Under the pieces are notes generated by a model. The model saw only the letters and a list, made by a program, of their open reading frames with translations, ran no database searches and had not been told where the DNA came from. Below are positions 12,325 through 23,187 of a stretch of 27,629 nt of DNA, one piece after another. Source of the stretch: Xanthoparmelia taractica (taxonomy: Eukaryota > Ascomycota > Lecanoromycetes > Lecanorales > Parmeliaceae). Location: contig JANQBS010000405.1 of assembly GCA_033085395.1 (NCBI GenBank), positions 1 through 27,629 of the forward strand. Reading direction: 5' to 3'. Within the stretch, counting starts at the first letter, position 1. Each line of letters starts with the position of its first letter. Position numbers and translations under genes: made by a program.

Positions 12325-12650
12325 AGCGTTGGGGTTGACTGGGAGCAAGATAACTCCGTGGGGCAACATAAAAGGTTCGGTTCGGAGTTGTATTCAAGAA
12401 AAGATCCTAGGAGCTATGGCATACAGATAAGAAGGAATCTTTGATTTTAGTGCGGCCAGCATGAAAGTAAGAATACTTCGTACACCTAAGGGACCGTGCC
12501 GACCGTGCCCTCGGTAATGGGCCAATTTCCCGGGCGGCTCGGGCCACCGAAGGACCTCAATCTTGCCCTTTCGATTCATTTCGTGAATAACTGTCCTTTA
12601 TTTCAAGTACAAGTGTTAGGTGTCTGGGAGCTCCGATCAAGCAGCCAGTC
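12325..12650. promoter_or_regulatory. shared divergent promoter region
   Basis: The 326 bp between the PXR1 start (minus) and the start of the helical-protein gene (plus) must hold both 5' regions. It contains a tandem repeat, GACCGTGCCGACCGTGCCC, at 12492-12510. A GGGCCAATTTCCCGGG segment at 12520-12535 includes a CCAAT box. Roles are inferred from position only. Confidence 0.45.
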
Positions 12651-13253
12651 ATGGTACGGCGACGCGTGCTCAAGTCACAGGATACATCACTAGCCCGAAG
12701 CGATAAAAGCGAAGTCGAAGGACCATCACAGCCAGGATCGCAGAGCTCCGATGACAACCAAGTCACCAAGTTGGCCATCGAGATGCAGAGAGAGGTGCTC
12801 TGCGCTCAGAATCGAGCTGATGAAGCTACGAGGATTGACAGTCTCTTAGGCCAGGAAACGTCGAGAGTCTCGACGCACTGTCATCACCAAGTCATATCGG
12901 GAAGCAGTGAGGAAGATAGAGACTACTATGACACTGAAATTTGAGGAAATCACAAAACAAATGTAAGTCTGCCTTCATGTTTTCCTTATCCTCCCGTGTC
13001 TGTCTAATTGAGAACAGGGTCAAAAGGCATCGACTTCGAATAGACAGGCTCAGCCACCTGATTCAGAAAAGATCAACCATTGAGGCAAAGATGTTCGTGA
13101 GCTCTCAGAATGTTGAGAATGCCTTCATCTATGCCGATAAAGCGTTTGCATTTGCACTCGGGCGCCGTCTGCAGAGTATTCAGAAGGTACGGTCCAACCC
13201 CACCTTTTCATCCTGGTTGAAGCTGTTGAGACCTTCAGGCACCAATTGCATGA
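12651..13253 (+). CDS. hypothetical charged helical protein
   Basis: I do not recognise this protein. The best model has four exons (12651-12794, 12850-12962, 13018-13186, 13239-13253), giving about 146 aa. Introns are GT-AG of 52-55 bp. The second (donor gtaagt, acceptor aacag) and third (donor gtacgg, acceptor ttcag) have good sites; the first (donor gtgctc) is weaker. The N-terminal ~45 residues are Ser/Asp/Gln-rich and probably disordered. From about residue 40 the chain is highly charged and predicted helical (ARKRRESRR, FEEITKQM, RLRIDRLSHLIQKRS), suggesting a coiled coil. The C-terminus is uncertain: without the last intron the frame stays open to 13483 and adds a Cys/Phe-rich tail. 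No signal peptide or membrane segment is seen. Confidence 0.6.
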
Positions 13254-13871
13254 AACACCTCTCCATCACATATTGCAAACACACAATGACGGGTCGGCAC
13301 TTTACGCAGTCGTCGCAGTTCTGCTTATCTGACTTCAGCGTTTGCGGTATTCGCAACACGATACCCCATTTTGCATTCCCTGCTTTTATCGCAGGTCGCT
13401 TCGACTTGTCGCTTGGGTTTTGGGGCGGCCAGTTCGAGATCGCAAGTCTTATCGATCCACATATCTGCTTCTGTATCAATTAATCATAGAAGAAAAGATT
13501 CAACCGAATTGTCATGAACTACTATGTTCGAGTACAAGGTCTGTTTCTGTATACTTGCTCTGGCACTGCATGTGTCAGACATTGAAGTTCTGTAGTGTTC
13601 TGATATTATTGGCACCTATCAGAACGCGTAGTAGAATGAGATAGATCAAAGCGCGAAATTTAAGTCGTTGTAGAAGAGTTGGACCACTACCCTTGGGGGG
13701 CCTTGCGCACAATTCGCCAATAACAATAGTGACTACTTCAATGAATTGGTGGTCTTTCGTTTAAAAATCTTGTAAACTCAGAAACACCGAGTAAGCGGGT
13801 GAGTAACCTAGAACCGGTCAACTCGTACAGCGATTTCCGTCTTCGCTTGCGCTGGTTGAAAGAACCGACCA
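13254..13871. other. intergenic: 5' region of the synaptojanin gene
   Basis: Ordinary composition. A reverse CCAAT (ATTGG) lies near 13745, about 125 bp before the synaptojanin start. Open frames 13342-13644 and the tail of 12941-13483 overlap this stretch; they are either chance frames or an alternative 3' end of the upstream gene. Confidence 0.4.
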
Positions 13872-16800
13872 ATGTCTTCAAAACTTTTATTGCGAGAACA
13901 CCCTCAGAGAGCTCTTGCAGTCCTGACAGATTCTCATGCCCTGATATTCCGTCATAGCCTGTCCAATACTAGCGCAGATTATGGGAGCAACAACGAGACA
14001 AGCACGAGATGTTCGGCTCTAAAATGCATGGTCGAGTTTACAGCTCGCAGAGATGTTGACCTGGGTGGTTACCATGTGCTACGAGTATCTGGGGTTCACG
14101 GAACGCTTGGTCTGATAAACATCAACGCCGATGTTTTTCTCTGTGTTATTAGCGGAGCAGTCCGTGTGGCTACAGGTATGCGTAATATGCCAGGAATCCG
14201 CCTTCTCTCTGTAGGCCAACTTTTTGAGTTGTATGGGAAGTTCTGGGAGCAGAAGACAGTTGATGAGCCTTTGCAGTGGCCTCCTACACAGCTCTCTGCC
14301 TCAAGAGAACGGATGCTGAATATGAAATCGCCATAGTGAGATCCGACGAGACTATTCAGAGAATTCTTTCTGTCGACTTCTGTGAGTCTTTACTTCCCAA
14401 CCAATTGCTCGGTGAAACTCGGGAGTCTTTTAACGAGAATTTCAGATTGCCTGAACAGGAACGACTTTGATCACGAGCTTCATCGGGAGATTGACCCCTA
14501 CCATGTAGACCATGGGCCAACTCGCAGGTACGAGCATACACAGGGGACCGATTCACATGATGCAGCATTCGAGCACCCTTGCTCCGAACTGAAGAAGATT
14601 CTAAGCGACGGGACATTCTACTATAGCTTGACTTTCGACTTAACTAACCGACTCCAAGATAGGTATGTGAAGCTTATTATCACCTTGAGGGTAGGGAAAT
14701 CTTATGATCTCTTAGATTGTCGGAACGGTCAGCCTTTGAAATCGATAATCTAGATGAGGATTTTCTCTGGAATTCCTATATGATTGATCCTCTTATCAAG
14801 TTTCGTTCTCGGCTGGCCGCAAATGAGAAAGTACTTCTTGATTCCTCTCGAATCCTGACCTCTGCGATCAGAGGATTCGTATCCACAATTACCATCCCAT
14901 CTTTCTCTTCGCCAATTGGGAGCGTGAGGACTAATCTACCTTCAACTCTAACCTTAATATCCCGACTATCATGCAGGCGTGCAGGAACAAGGTTCAATTC
15001 TCGAGGCATTGATGACGATGGGCATGTGGCAAATTTTGTAGAAAGCGAGACCGTTTTCTATCACCCTTCAAGCCTGTGTTTTTCTTACGCCCAGATAAGG
15101 GGGTCGGTACCCATTTTCTGGGAGCAAGCTACCGGTCTGCTTCCAGGACAGCAAAAAATCCAGATCACTAGATCCCCTGAAGCGACGCAACCAGCTTTTG
15201 ATAAGCATTTTGAGTCTCTGGGAGCCAAATACGGCACAATCCACATCCTCAATCTGTTGAATGAATCCAAAATCGGAGAGGCTGAGTTAACATCAAGATA
15301 CAATCATCATGTGGTGCATAGCCCACTGAGTCAAATTGTCGACATTGGCGGGACGTCGGAAAGTCGTCTTAGCGAATCGCAATTCGATTTTAATGCCGAA
15401 ACAAGAGGACCTGGAGGATACGGAGCTGCAAGCATGGTCAAACGGCTTATTCGGGACCGTGCTGACGGTTTTGCGTACTTTCTCTGTGAAGATTCGGGCT
15501 CATCTGTTCAACGATCGCCGTACGACAAGGAGGCTGCACAAGTAGGGGTGGCAGTGGTACTCCAACAGGAAGGGATCTTTCGCACAAACTGCCTAGATTG
15601 CCTGGACCGAACTAATCTAATCCAAACAATTATCGGTCAAGTGGCCCTAGAGCAATTTCTCCAGCATCGCGGCGAAAATGCCTCGATTGACCTCTGGGTA
15701 AGGCATTCCAGCCTCTGGGCAGATAACGGAGATGTGAGCCACAATTATTCTGAGGACTGTGTGCCGACGACTAAAATCCTTCACAGGCATTATCTAAGAT
15801 ATACGCTGGCACTGGGGCCCTGAAATCCTCCTTTACCCGGCATGGAAAAATGTCATTGGCTGGTGCCATTGCTGATGCTCGTAAAAGCGCCACCAGGATA
15901 TATATCAATAATTTCACCGACAAGGGAAGGCAGAATACTATCGACATGCTATTGGCAAGTGACGGGAGGCTCAACAACCATTTCGATGCTAAAACATACT
16001 TTAGGGACGCTTGATGGACCAGTCGCCTGTTCACTTGTATGACCCCATTACTGACTATGTAAGCGCGGAGCTTAAGAGGAGGTAATTCTAAAGCGCCAGC
16101 AAATGTCTTTATGATACTAATAGAACCCCAGGTTCAACGAGTACTCCACACCTGATACCGTGCAAATATGGGTAGGAACCTTCAACTTGAACGGCCGCGG
16201 CAGTGGCATTAAAGAAGACCTGACAGCCTGGCTGTGGCCTGATATCAATCGCCTGCAGCAGCACCCTAGCATTGTTGCCGTCGGCTTTCAAGAGATTGTA
16301 GAGCTTAGTCCGCAGCAGATCATGTCTACTGATCCAGTAAGACGCCAGGCATGGGAAAATGCTGTAAGACGGACATTGAACGACAGCGCTCGCAAGCATT
16401 CGTCCGACGAGTACATCTTACTACGCAGTGGTCAGCTCGTGGGAGCAGCACTCATGATCTTTGTGAAAGCCAATATCCTGCACAAAATCAAAAATGTTGA
16501 AGGCGGCGTGAAGAAGGTATGCTTAAGGGTTATCCTGGCGTTTAGCGATTCTGAACTAACCATCGAAAGACTGGCATGTCTGGCATGGCGGGAAACAAAG
16601 GGGCAGTGGCCATTCGATTGGACTACGCTGAAACCGGCATCTGCTTTATAACCGCCCACTTGGCTGCTGGTTTTGCTAACTACGAAGAACGCAATCGTGA
16701 TTACCGTACAATCAGCAATGGCATTCGCTTCCAACGAAATCGATCCATTGAGGACCACGATGCAATCATATGGTTCGGAGACTTCAATTACCGAATAGGC

Positions 16801-18145
16801 CTGAGCGACGATAGAGCGCGCCAGCTGATTAAAGCAGGCGATCTCAGTACGTTGTATCAAAACGACCAGGTAAGCCAAGGAACGGTGGGTTCCTAATTGG
16901 GCTGATGAGTGACGAGCGGATAGTTGAATTTACAGATGGTTGCCGGAAGTACATTTCCCTTTTACTCTGAGTCGAAAATTACCTTCATGCCAACGTACAA
17001 ATACAATAACGGCACAGATGATTACGATAGCTCGTACGCTCTTTCTGTGCCCTATTAGTAGCCAACTTTGACAAAGACTAGAGAAAAGGCGAGGATACCT
17101 GCGTGGTGTGATCGGATACTTCGAAAAGGAGAGATTCTGAAGCAGATGAGTTATACAACAGCGCCACTCCGCTTCTCCGATCATAGGCCTGTCTACGCGA
17201 CTTTCCAATGCGCTGTAAGCTCGGTCGACGAGGTGCGAAAAGAGACTTTGGATCGAGAGATATACGCAAAACGAAGGTTGGAAGTTGGGAACACCACTGC
17301 TAACGCTAGAAATAATGACAACGATGACGAGGACATTATTGGTTACGAATCAATAGCTCCCGAACTTCCCCCAGCTAGCTCGGATCATCGCAAGTGGTGG
17401 TTAGATAATGGTAAGGAAATTCTAGCTCCCACTCCAAATGTTTAGACATTGCTAATATATTACGCCAGGGCTTCCAGCTAGATCGAACCTCAAGGCCCCA
17501 GACGAGAGATCCATGCTCAACGCTGAGAGGCCTCAGAATCCTTTCAACCCCACGAAGGAACCAGACTGGAAGGCGAGTAAGCCGACAGCTAGACGAAGCC
17601 TTGCCCCGCGACGCGACAAGCTCAAAGATGGGAACACTCATAGACCATTACCGCCTTCCAATCGAATTCAACCTTTGCCGCTTAGCACCAATTTGGACTT
17701 AATGAGGGAAGAAGTGGCGCCCCGTGGAGGTGACTCGAAGCGTTCCAGCCAGTCGTCCGTAGTGTCAATGTCGTCAAATGTAGCACGTAAAGCGGCTCCA
17801 CCAATACCAAAGAAAGCTGCTTTGCTCAGTAATCAACAGCACATTCAAGAAAGCAAGGTCAATGAACAAGGCAAGTCTACGTCAGAATTCCCGTTGGGAA
17901 GACAGAACGCATTCGATAATAGTGCAGAGACAAGTTTCCCTCCACCACCGCCACGGAACAGGCAGCAGCAGGTTTACGGGTGGCGGACAACAGAGCCTGA
18001 TGGACCTCCTCTCCCACCACGAAGCACCGGTGCTGTTGTTCCAGTTTCGCATGGACTGATGGATGATGACAACGAAGGTGCAAGCGCAATACCGTCATTG
18101 CAGCCGATGCGCCTTCGGAATGATAGGGCCTATAGGCCTAAATAG
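13872..18145 (+). CDS. INP52: synaptojanin-like polyphosphoinositide phosphatase
   Basis: A two-headed phosphoinositide phosphatase that clears PI4P/PI(3)P through a SAC1 domain and PI(4,5)P2 through a 5-phosphatase domain, acting in endocytosis and actin patch turnover (family knowledge). Eleven exons join to 1205 aa: 13872-14175, 14337-14381, 14446-14662, 14716-15733, 15787-15954, 16005-16081, 16132-16516, 16570-16869, 16936-17033, 17082-17410 and 17469-18145. Ten of the phases and motifs close cleanly with GT-AG introns except 15955-16004, which is GC-AG. The SAC1 domain (about 60-530) has the catalytic C-x5-R-T as NCLDCLDRTN, nucleophile Cys481. The 5-phosphatase (about 625-930) has WVGTFNLNG, SGMAGNKGAVA, WFGDFNYR (806-813), PAWCDRIL (877-884) and FSDHRPVYA. 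The C-terminal ~220 residues are Pro-rich (PPIPKK, FPPPPPRNR, PPLPPR), likely SH3 ligands. Both active sites look intact. INP51, INP52 and INP53 orthology is not resolved. Confidence 0.94.
15955..16004 (+). other. GC-AG intron in the synaptojanin gene
   Basis: The 50 bp intron begins GCAAGT and ends CTTTAG, with a plausible branch site GCTAAAAC. Splicing here joins M-L-L to G-R-L-M-D-Q-S-P-V, which matches the conserved SAC-to-5-phosphatase linker. Reading through hits a TGA 19 codons into the extension. No GT donor nearby gives the same frame. Confidence 0.85.
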
Positions 18146-18906
18146 TACACAGGGTGATGGGATCAGGGACAGTCGGCCATCACAAATGCTGTACCACCTA
18201 TAGATGAACGTTTCAAGTCATTCAAGAAGAAAAATTTTAGACACACCATGCTCTTTGTATGTAAGCGGGAACGTGATTGTCATTGAGGTCACATCGATGC
18301 TAATGACTTACGGAGATCGGAATGGCTTGGAGACTCATTTTGGCGGTCATATAACCTTTTCAAACTGGGCCTTCTTCCTCAACCTACTGAACGGTCCGCA
18401 GGTCAGACACTGGTAGCTAACTATCGAGGGCTACGAGGACTTACATCCGACCGTCCGCAGATCCGGATGATCGGGCGGAGCATAAGGCTAGACCGACCAG
18501 GGTTGATAACAGTGAGCATGCCGTCCGATTCGCGAAGACTTCTGGCATGAATGAGGAGGGGTCTGCGCTGGCGGTTTGACTCAGCAACGGACAGAGGGTA
18601 AGTCTTTCAACGAATGTCTTTACCAAAGGAATAAGGACCCTGGCGAAATTTAGGCCAGACGTTATGGTTTGGACAAGGACGACTCGGTCTTGCCAGACGC
18701 TTCTGCGTAGTTCGACTATCTGTGGACATGAATACAATTGGACAGCGCCAAGTAGCTGCAGCCTTAGTGAGAAGAGAGATATATAATTCAACGCGCCCAG
18801 TACTCCGCCCCCAATTCTTGGACTATTAGTCTGGACTAGTCTACGACTATCAGTCCATGAACTAGTTCGGCCATATGCTGGACGGTTCATGGACTAGTTC
18901 ATATGC
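18146..18906. other. 3' flank of synaptojanin gene up to RIP border
   Basis: Normal composition without RIP signs. The part from about 18420 is comparatively GC-rich and repeats short words such as CCGTCCGCAG, GGTCCGCAGG and GACCGACCAG. A minus-strand open frame of 149 codons (18441-18890) is Leu/Ser-rich and unrecognised; I do not call it a gene. Confidence 0.4.
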
Positions 18907-18935
18907 TTGGACGGACGGTCTGAATTAATAGTCTG
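18820..18935. repeat. short direct and inverted repeats at the RIP border
   Basis: An 11 bp perfect inverted repeat, AGTCCATGAAC at 18852-18862 and GTTCATGGACT at 18885-18895, lies beside an imperfect direct repeat. The direct-repeat copies start ACTAGTTC and end TGGACGG (18861-18885 and 18893-18914). Variants of TAGTCTGG recur at 18827 and 18929. The cluster coincides with the switch to RIP composition, as a transposon terminus would. Confidence 0.55.
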
Positions 18936-20410
18936 GTGGTGGATTTTGAATAATTTAGTTGATAATGTTTTGAGTGTATATCTAATTATAATAGACGTAT
19001 TTTTAGTAGCAAGCGAAGAAAAAAACCACTTTATTAAGTCTTTTAATTTATATTTCAATAATTATATTACTATAGCACTTAGCGATAATAAATTTAGTCT
19101 ATTAGAGACTTCTATTACTATTATAATTCTATTTATTATCGTCGCGATATCTATAGTCTCGTTTAAGCTCTTTAATTACACGCGTAATAAGACGATTAAA
19201 AAAGATATTATATCTCTTAAATAGCTCACGAAACGATTTAATTCTTCTACTTAACGATTTTTAAATAATTATATATTACTCGTTACGATATTAATTAGAG
19301 CTTTAGAAAGAGAGTATTAAGAGGAGAAATTATTTAAAGATAGTTATATTAAGATATTAGCGTAAACATCTAATCTAAGATCGAGTATCTCTTAAGTATT
19401 ATAATTCTTACTAGATTTATTCTTATAATTAATCTTATACTTTAAGAAATCTAAGACTAAGACTTTTATTATTTATAAGTATATCACTTAGCGAGAAATT
19501 ATACTATATTATAATCGTTATTTTAAAGTCTATTAACTTAGCAACGATATAGAAGCGATCTCACGATATTTAAAAGAAAAACACTTTATTAATTTCACGA
19601 CTAATAGTATAGTAGAAAATTTATAAGATCCGAAGAGTTCTTAGTATATCTATTTAAATTGTTAAAGATATACGAATTTAGAAAATTTTAGATTCTAGCT
19701 AGTAAAACGAGTAAAGAAAGCATTAAAGTTAAAATCTTAATATGTGTATTATGTGTGTATTCTTCTATCTAGAATAACTCGATTAAGATACTTAAGAACA
19801 ATAGAAACGATACTAATATTTATTTGATATTCTAAATCTTCTAAATCTTAACATTTATCTTTTTTAGATATAATTATTATATTCTCGAGATCAATAGATA
19901 AGAAAGAAAAAAGAAATTTATTCGTATATAGAATCTTAAATTGTTATTAGATGTTCTACTAGAAAGATTACATCTTATCGAAGTTCTTACTTTCGAATCT
20001 CTTTCTTCTCCTCTGCGAAAATCGATCGATCTTAGAACTTCTTAAGTACTTTATTTATAATTATACGTATTTATCTTATATTTATATTTTCTCTTAATTA
20101 TCTTCTATATATTTAAATAAAATAAGAAAATTTAAATAATAAAACGTATTTAGAAAGAAAGAGTATTTTAGAATAATACTTTTCCCGTTTCTCTAGCGAC
20201 GATGATAAAGCTAGTTAATCTTGATAAGTGTTATCGGGGTCTTCTAGCTTCTCAAGTTTATTAGATAGTGCATTAAGTCACGCGCGAAATTCTTTAGTTG
20301 ATTTATTCTACGCGTGCTATATTATACGATCTATTATCTTTGAAAAGCACTTATTTAATTTCTACACTTCAAGATTTAGCGAATCTAATATCTCTGTCAT
20401 GGAATATTGA
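18907..20410 (+). pseudogene. RIP-broken ORF of unknown family with membrane segment
   Basis: One reading frame keeps protein-like composition from about 18950 to 20190, broken by about 25 stops. Nearly all are TAA or TAG, as expected from CAA, CAG and TGG codons. The first part is still open (to 19224) and contains a hydrophobic helix, I-T-I-I-I-L-F-I-I-V-A-I-S-I-V-S-F-K-L-F near residues 75-95. It is followed by basic residues. Later blocks read ALEREY, YLKEKHFINFTTNSIVENL and RSILELLKYFIYN. A separate open stretch (20228-20410, GTG start, different frame, less mutated) could be its last exon. I cannot assign a family; it could be a captured or duplicated host gene, or a transposon accessory gene. 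Confidence 0.5.
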
Positions 20411-20560
20411 ATCATATGGACGTAGGGCTGGTCATGACTAGCCTTGGCGCTTCTCCGTACTTAGCTGGCGCACACACACGTAGATCAAAAAACAATTCAT
20501 ACACACCACACTCATTATTGACCCCATTGATATTGTTCCTTGACAATCTCGTTTTCGATT
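20395..20560. other. patch that escaped RIP
   Basis: About 165 bp retain CpA and TpG, including a CA-rich run (GGCGCACACACACG near 20467), between heavily mutated neighbours. It holds a nearly perfect palindrome, GGCTGGTCATGACTAGCC, at 20426-20443, whose inner GTCATGAC is exact. It is probably single-copy DNA between two old repeats, or a late arrival. Confidence 0.5.
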
Positions 20561-21949
20561 ATTTTATTTTGCTTCGCGAAGATTACTAGCTTCTTCGCTT
20601 AATTAGATTTCGCGAAAGTATCTTTTTTAGCTATAATCTTTATAAGTTTATCTATTTCTTTAAATCAACTAATAAATAAGTTTATAATATAATAAATTTA
20701 TTCGATTATAAATATTATAATAATTATTTTTTATTAAGTCTTAATTAATTTTATTCGTAGACTTATTTTTTAAAGTCTCTTTAGAATTCTTATCTTCTTT
20801 AAATTTTAAAATTCTTTAATTTTATAATATTAAGAATCGACGTCTTAACGTTATTCTCTTTCTTAATCTTAATCTTATTTTTTATTTTAATCTTCTTCTT
20901 TTAACGCTTTTCTTTCGCTATAGCGAAGATAAAGGCGATAAATCTTTTCTTTAACTTAATTAGAGCTTCGATATTCTTCTTTTTATAATCGTAGCGATTA
21001 TTTTATATATAATATAGACGTTTAACGTGTAATTTATATCTTTAATAAACTTTTCGCGATTTATAAAATTAATATAATACTTAAATCTCTAATCTTTTTC
21101 TTTATTATTATAAAATTTTTTATTTTAAAATCGATCTTATAATATTAGATCGATTCGATTAAAGTCTTTATCGTATATTTCGTTATTCTATACGATTTTA
21201 TAAAATATTTATTTATAAAAACTTTTAATTAATTTTTATATTTTTCTATTTTAATAAGATTCGATTTAATAATTTCTATAATTTAAGCGTTTATAAGATC
21301 TATCTTATTTAAAGAGAATAAAATAATATTTATTTAAATATTATTATTTAGCTTATAATCTAATAAAGATTCGTTTTAAAAGAATTTCTTAATTTTAAAT
21401 AGATCGATTATTTATCTTAAGATTAAATCTTAACTTTTAATTTTATAATTAATTAAGATTTCGATTTCGATTAATTTTATATCTATAATTATATCGTTAC
21501 TCTTTTACTTATAGATATTAAAATATTTTTTATTATTATTATTAAATTTTCTAAAAAGATTTTCTTTATCGATAAGCGTTATATAAATACAAAGTTAAAG
21601 TTAAAGTTAATAATTCGAAAAGAAGTTTTATCTTACATTTAATTCACTAGTCGCGAGATTAACGCGTCTATTTTTAAAATTTTATTAGATAAATATATTT
21701 AATAATAATACTTTCGAATAAGAGAATTTAATAATCTCGATCGATAAATTCTTAAGATATATATTAATAAAGAAAATATAGTAAAATAAGATTATATATA
21801 AGATAATCGATTTCTTAGAATTAATTAATCTTCGTCGACGATATAATAATCTTTACTTCGTTTAATATCTAGCTTAACGAAGCGCTAATAGAGAGTCTCT
21901 ATTAATAAGATCGAATTCTAGATATATTATTTTTAGAATTCTTTTCTAA
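20561..21949. other. RIP-mutated DNA, protein family not resolved
   Basis: Saturated RIP composition. The minus strand reads as Lys/Ile/Asn-rich sequence over long stretches (for example 20600-21350) that may be an old coding region. I could not match it to a domain with confidence. It includes the 3' side of the minus-strand gypsy element and a short run of AGTTAA units near 21590. Confidence 0.4.
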
Positions 21950-23045
21950 AAAGATGATTATACTCTTTATAGTATTTATTTACTAATTCTTTAATATCTT
22001 AAAGATTCTCTATTTAATATTAAATCTTATATATTAAATTCTAATATTTTTATTTAATAAAATACTTTATAATAGTATCTTTCTCTCGATCTCGTTTATG
22101 TATTTCTCTCTTATTTAGAAATATCTTAATCTCGTACTCTCTTTAATTTAAATTCTTAATATTAATTATAAGATTCTATTTTTAATCTTAAGATCTTTAA
22201 TACGAATTAAAATTCTTTAATATTAATTTTAATAAAATTATTAAAATTATTAAATTAAATTTTTATTTATTCGATAGATTTAGTTTATAAACTAAATTCT
22301 TATATTTCTTAAATATTTTAAAGAATTTAATTTACTAATTAAAAAACTTAAAATTTCTTAAATTAAGAAGATAATATTCTTTATATAATTTAACGAAAGC
22401 GAGATCTCTAGATTTTAATATAATTAATTTATAATAAATATTATAATAAACTTTAATATCTATAATAACGAAGATTATAAAGTTAATTACTCTTTATTAT
22501 TTTTAATACGTATATTTATTAATTTTATCTATATCTTCGTATTTAAATTATTAATATTAAAATCTTCATAAATTTTTTCTTAAAGATAATCTCGTTTAGA
22601 AATTTATTAATAAACGTATTTATTAAGTTATTAAAAATATCTCTTAAATATATAATAAATATATTTTAGGGCTCGTTAAGATAATAGATAATATAATATC
22701 TTAAAGTAATCTTGATCGTCTAATTTGTTCGTTTCGATTATTTATCGATTTAAGAATAATATATTATTAAATTTATTAAATTTATACTTAGAGTTTTAAA
22801 AATAGTCTTTTAAAGCTTTAAAAGAAACTTAAAATCTCGAGCTAAGATAAATACTCTTGAAATTCTTTAATCTATTAAGATAAGTAATAATACGAATATC
22901 TATTTAATTAATTCTTAGATATTCTTTTTAAATATTATTATAATCTTCTTCGAGAATTTATCTATTATAGTTATTATTATATTAAACTCGTTCTTTAATA
23001 TAGAAAACGTAAGTATAAAATTAATAATAATAATATAAAAAATTA
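21950..23045 (-). mobile_element. truncated Ty3/gypsy chromovirus, integrase and chromodomain
   Basis: Read on the minus strand with stops ignored, this follows the C-terminal pol of a fungal chromovirus. The integrase core begins near 23040; its first catalytic Asp (D-F-I type motif) reads Asn. An S-K-R-T-N block at about 22722-22750 corresponds to the DGQSERTNQ motif. YLRDIFNNLIN and FLNEIIF lie at about 22560-22660. The DLAFVKLYKEYYL integrase C-terminal motif is at about 22375-22420 and VYKLNL near 22280. The chromodomain is at about 21955-22140 (KREIHKRDREKD, then IENL-DIKELVNKYYKEY). Reverse transcriptase and RNase H should lie just upstream but are absent: the match ends abruptly near 23050 against un-RIPed DNA. 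The element is therefore truncated as well as RIP-killed. Confidence 0.85.
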
Positions 23046-23055
23046 ATATCGAAGT

Positions 23056-23185
23056 AAGATATCAGGAAAACGCACTTGTCAAGCCAATCAAGAAATCGAC
23101 TAAGGTAGGTGCTTGGCTGGTCGGCTAAGGCAAGTGCTTGGCTAGCTAACTTAGATAGATTTTTTCAACTTAGAATAAGCAAGAC
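23056..23185. other. un-RIPed patch with short repeats between elements
   Basis: This segment retains CpA/TpG and G/C. It carries an internal direct repeat (GGTGCTTGGCT and AAGTGCTTGGCT near 23108 and 23133) and an inverted relative (GCACTTGTCAAGCC near 23074). It separates the truncated chromovirus from the first MITE and could be a remnant of another element's terminus. Confidence 0.4.
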
Positions 23186-23187
23186 TA

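Noticed and set aside
11186..12397. Single-exon PXR1 starting at the Met at 12397
   Set aside because: The family start MGL-APR lies at 12324, followed by a 47 bp intron; the unspliced N-terminus has no homology.
12941..13483. 180-codon frame as one exon
   Set aside because: Its first part is intron sequence between 12963 and 13017 and its tail beyond 13186 has intron-like sites; only 13018-13186 fits the helical protein.
7216..18145. Secondary metabolite or other functional gene cluster
   Set aside because: The five island genes are unrelated housekeeping or conserved functions, with no backbone enzyme, transporter or pathway regulator.
18441..18890. Minus-strand open frame of 149 codons
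   Set aside because: Leu/Ser-rich with no conserved motif I recognise; GC-rich DNA makes such chance frames likely.
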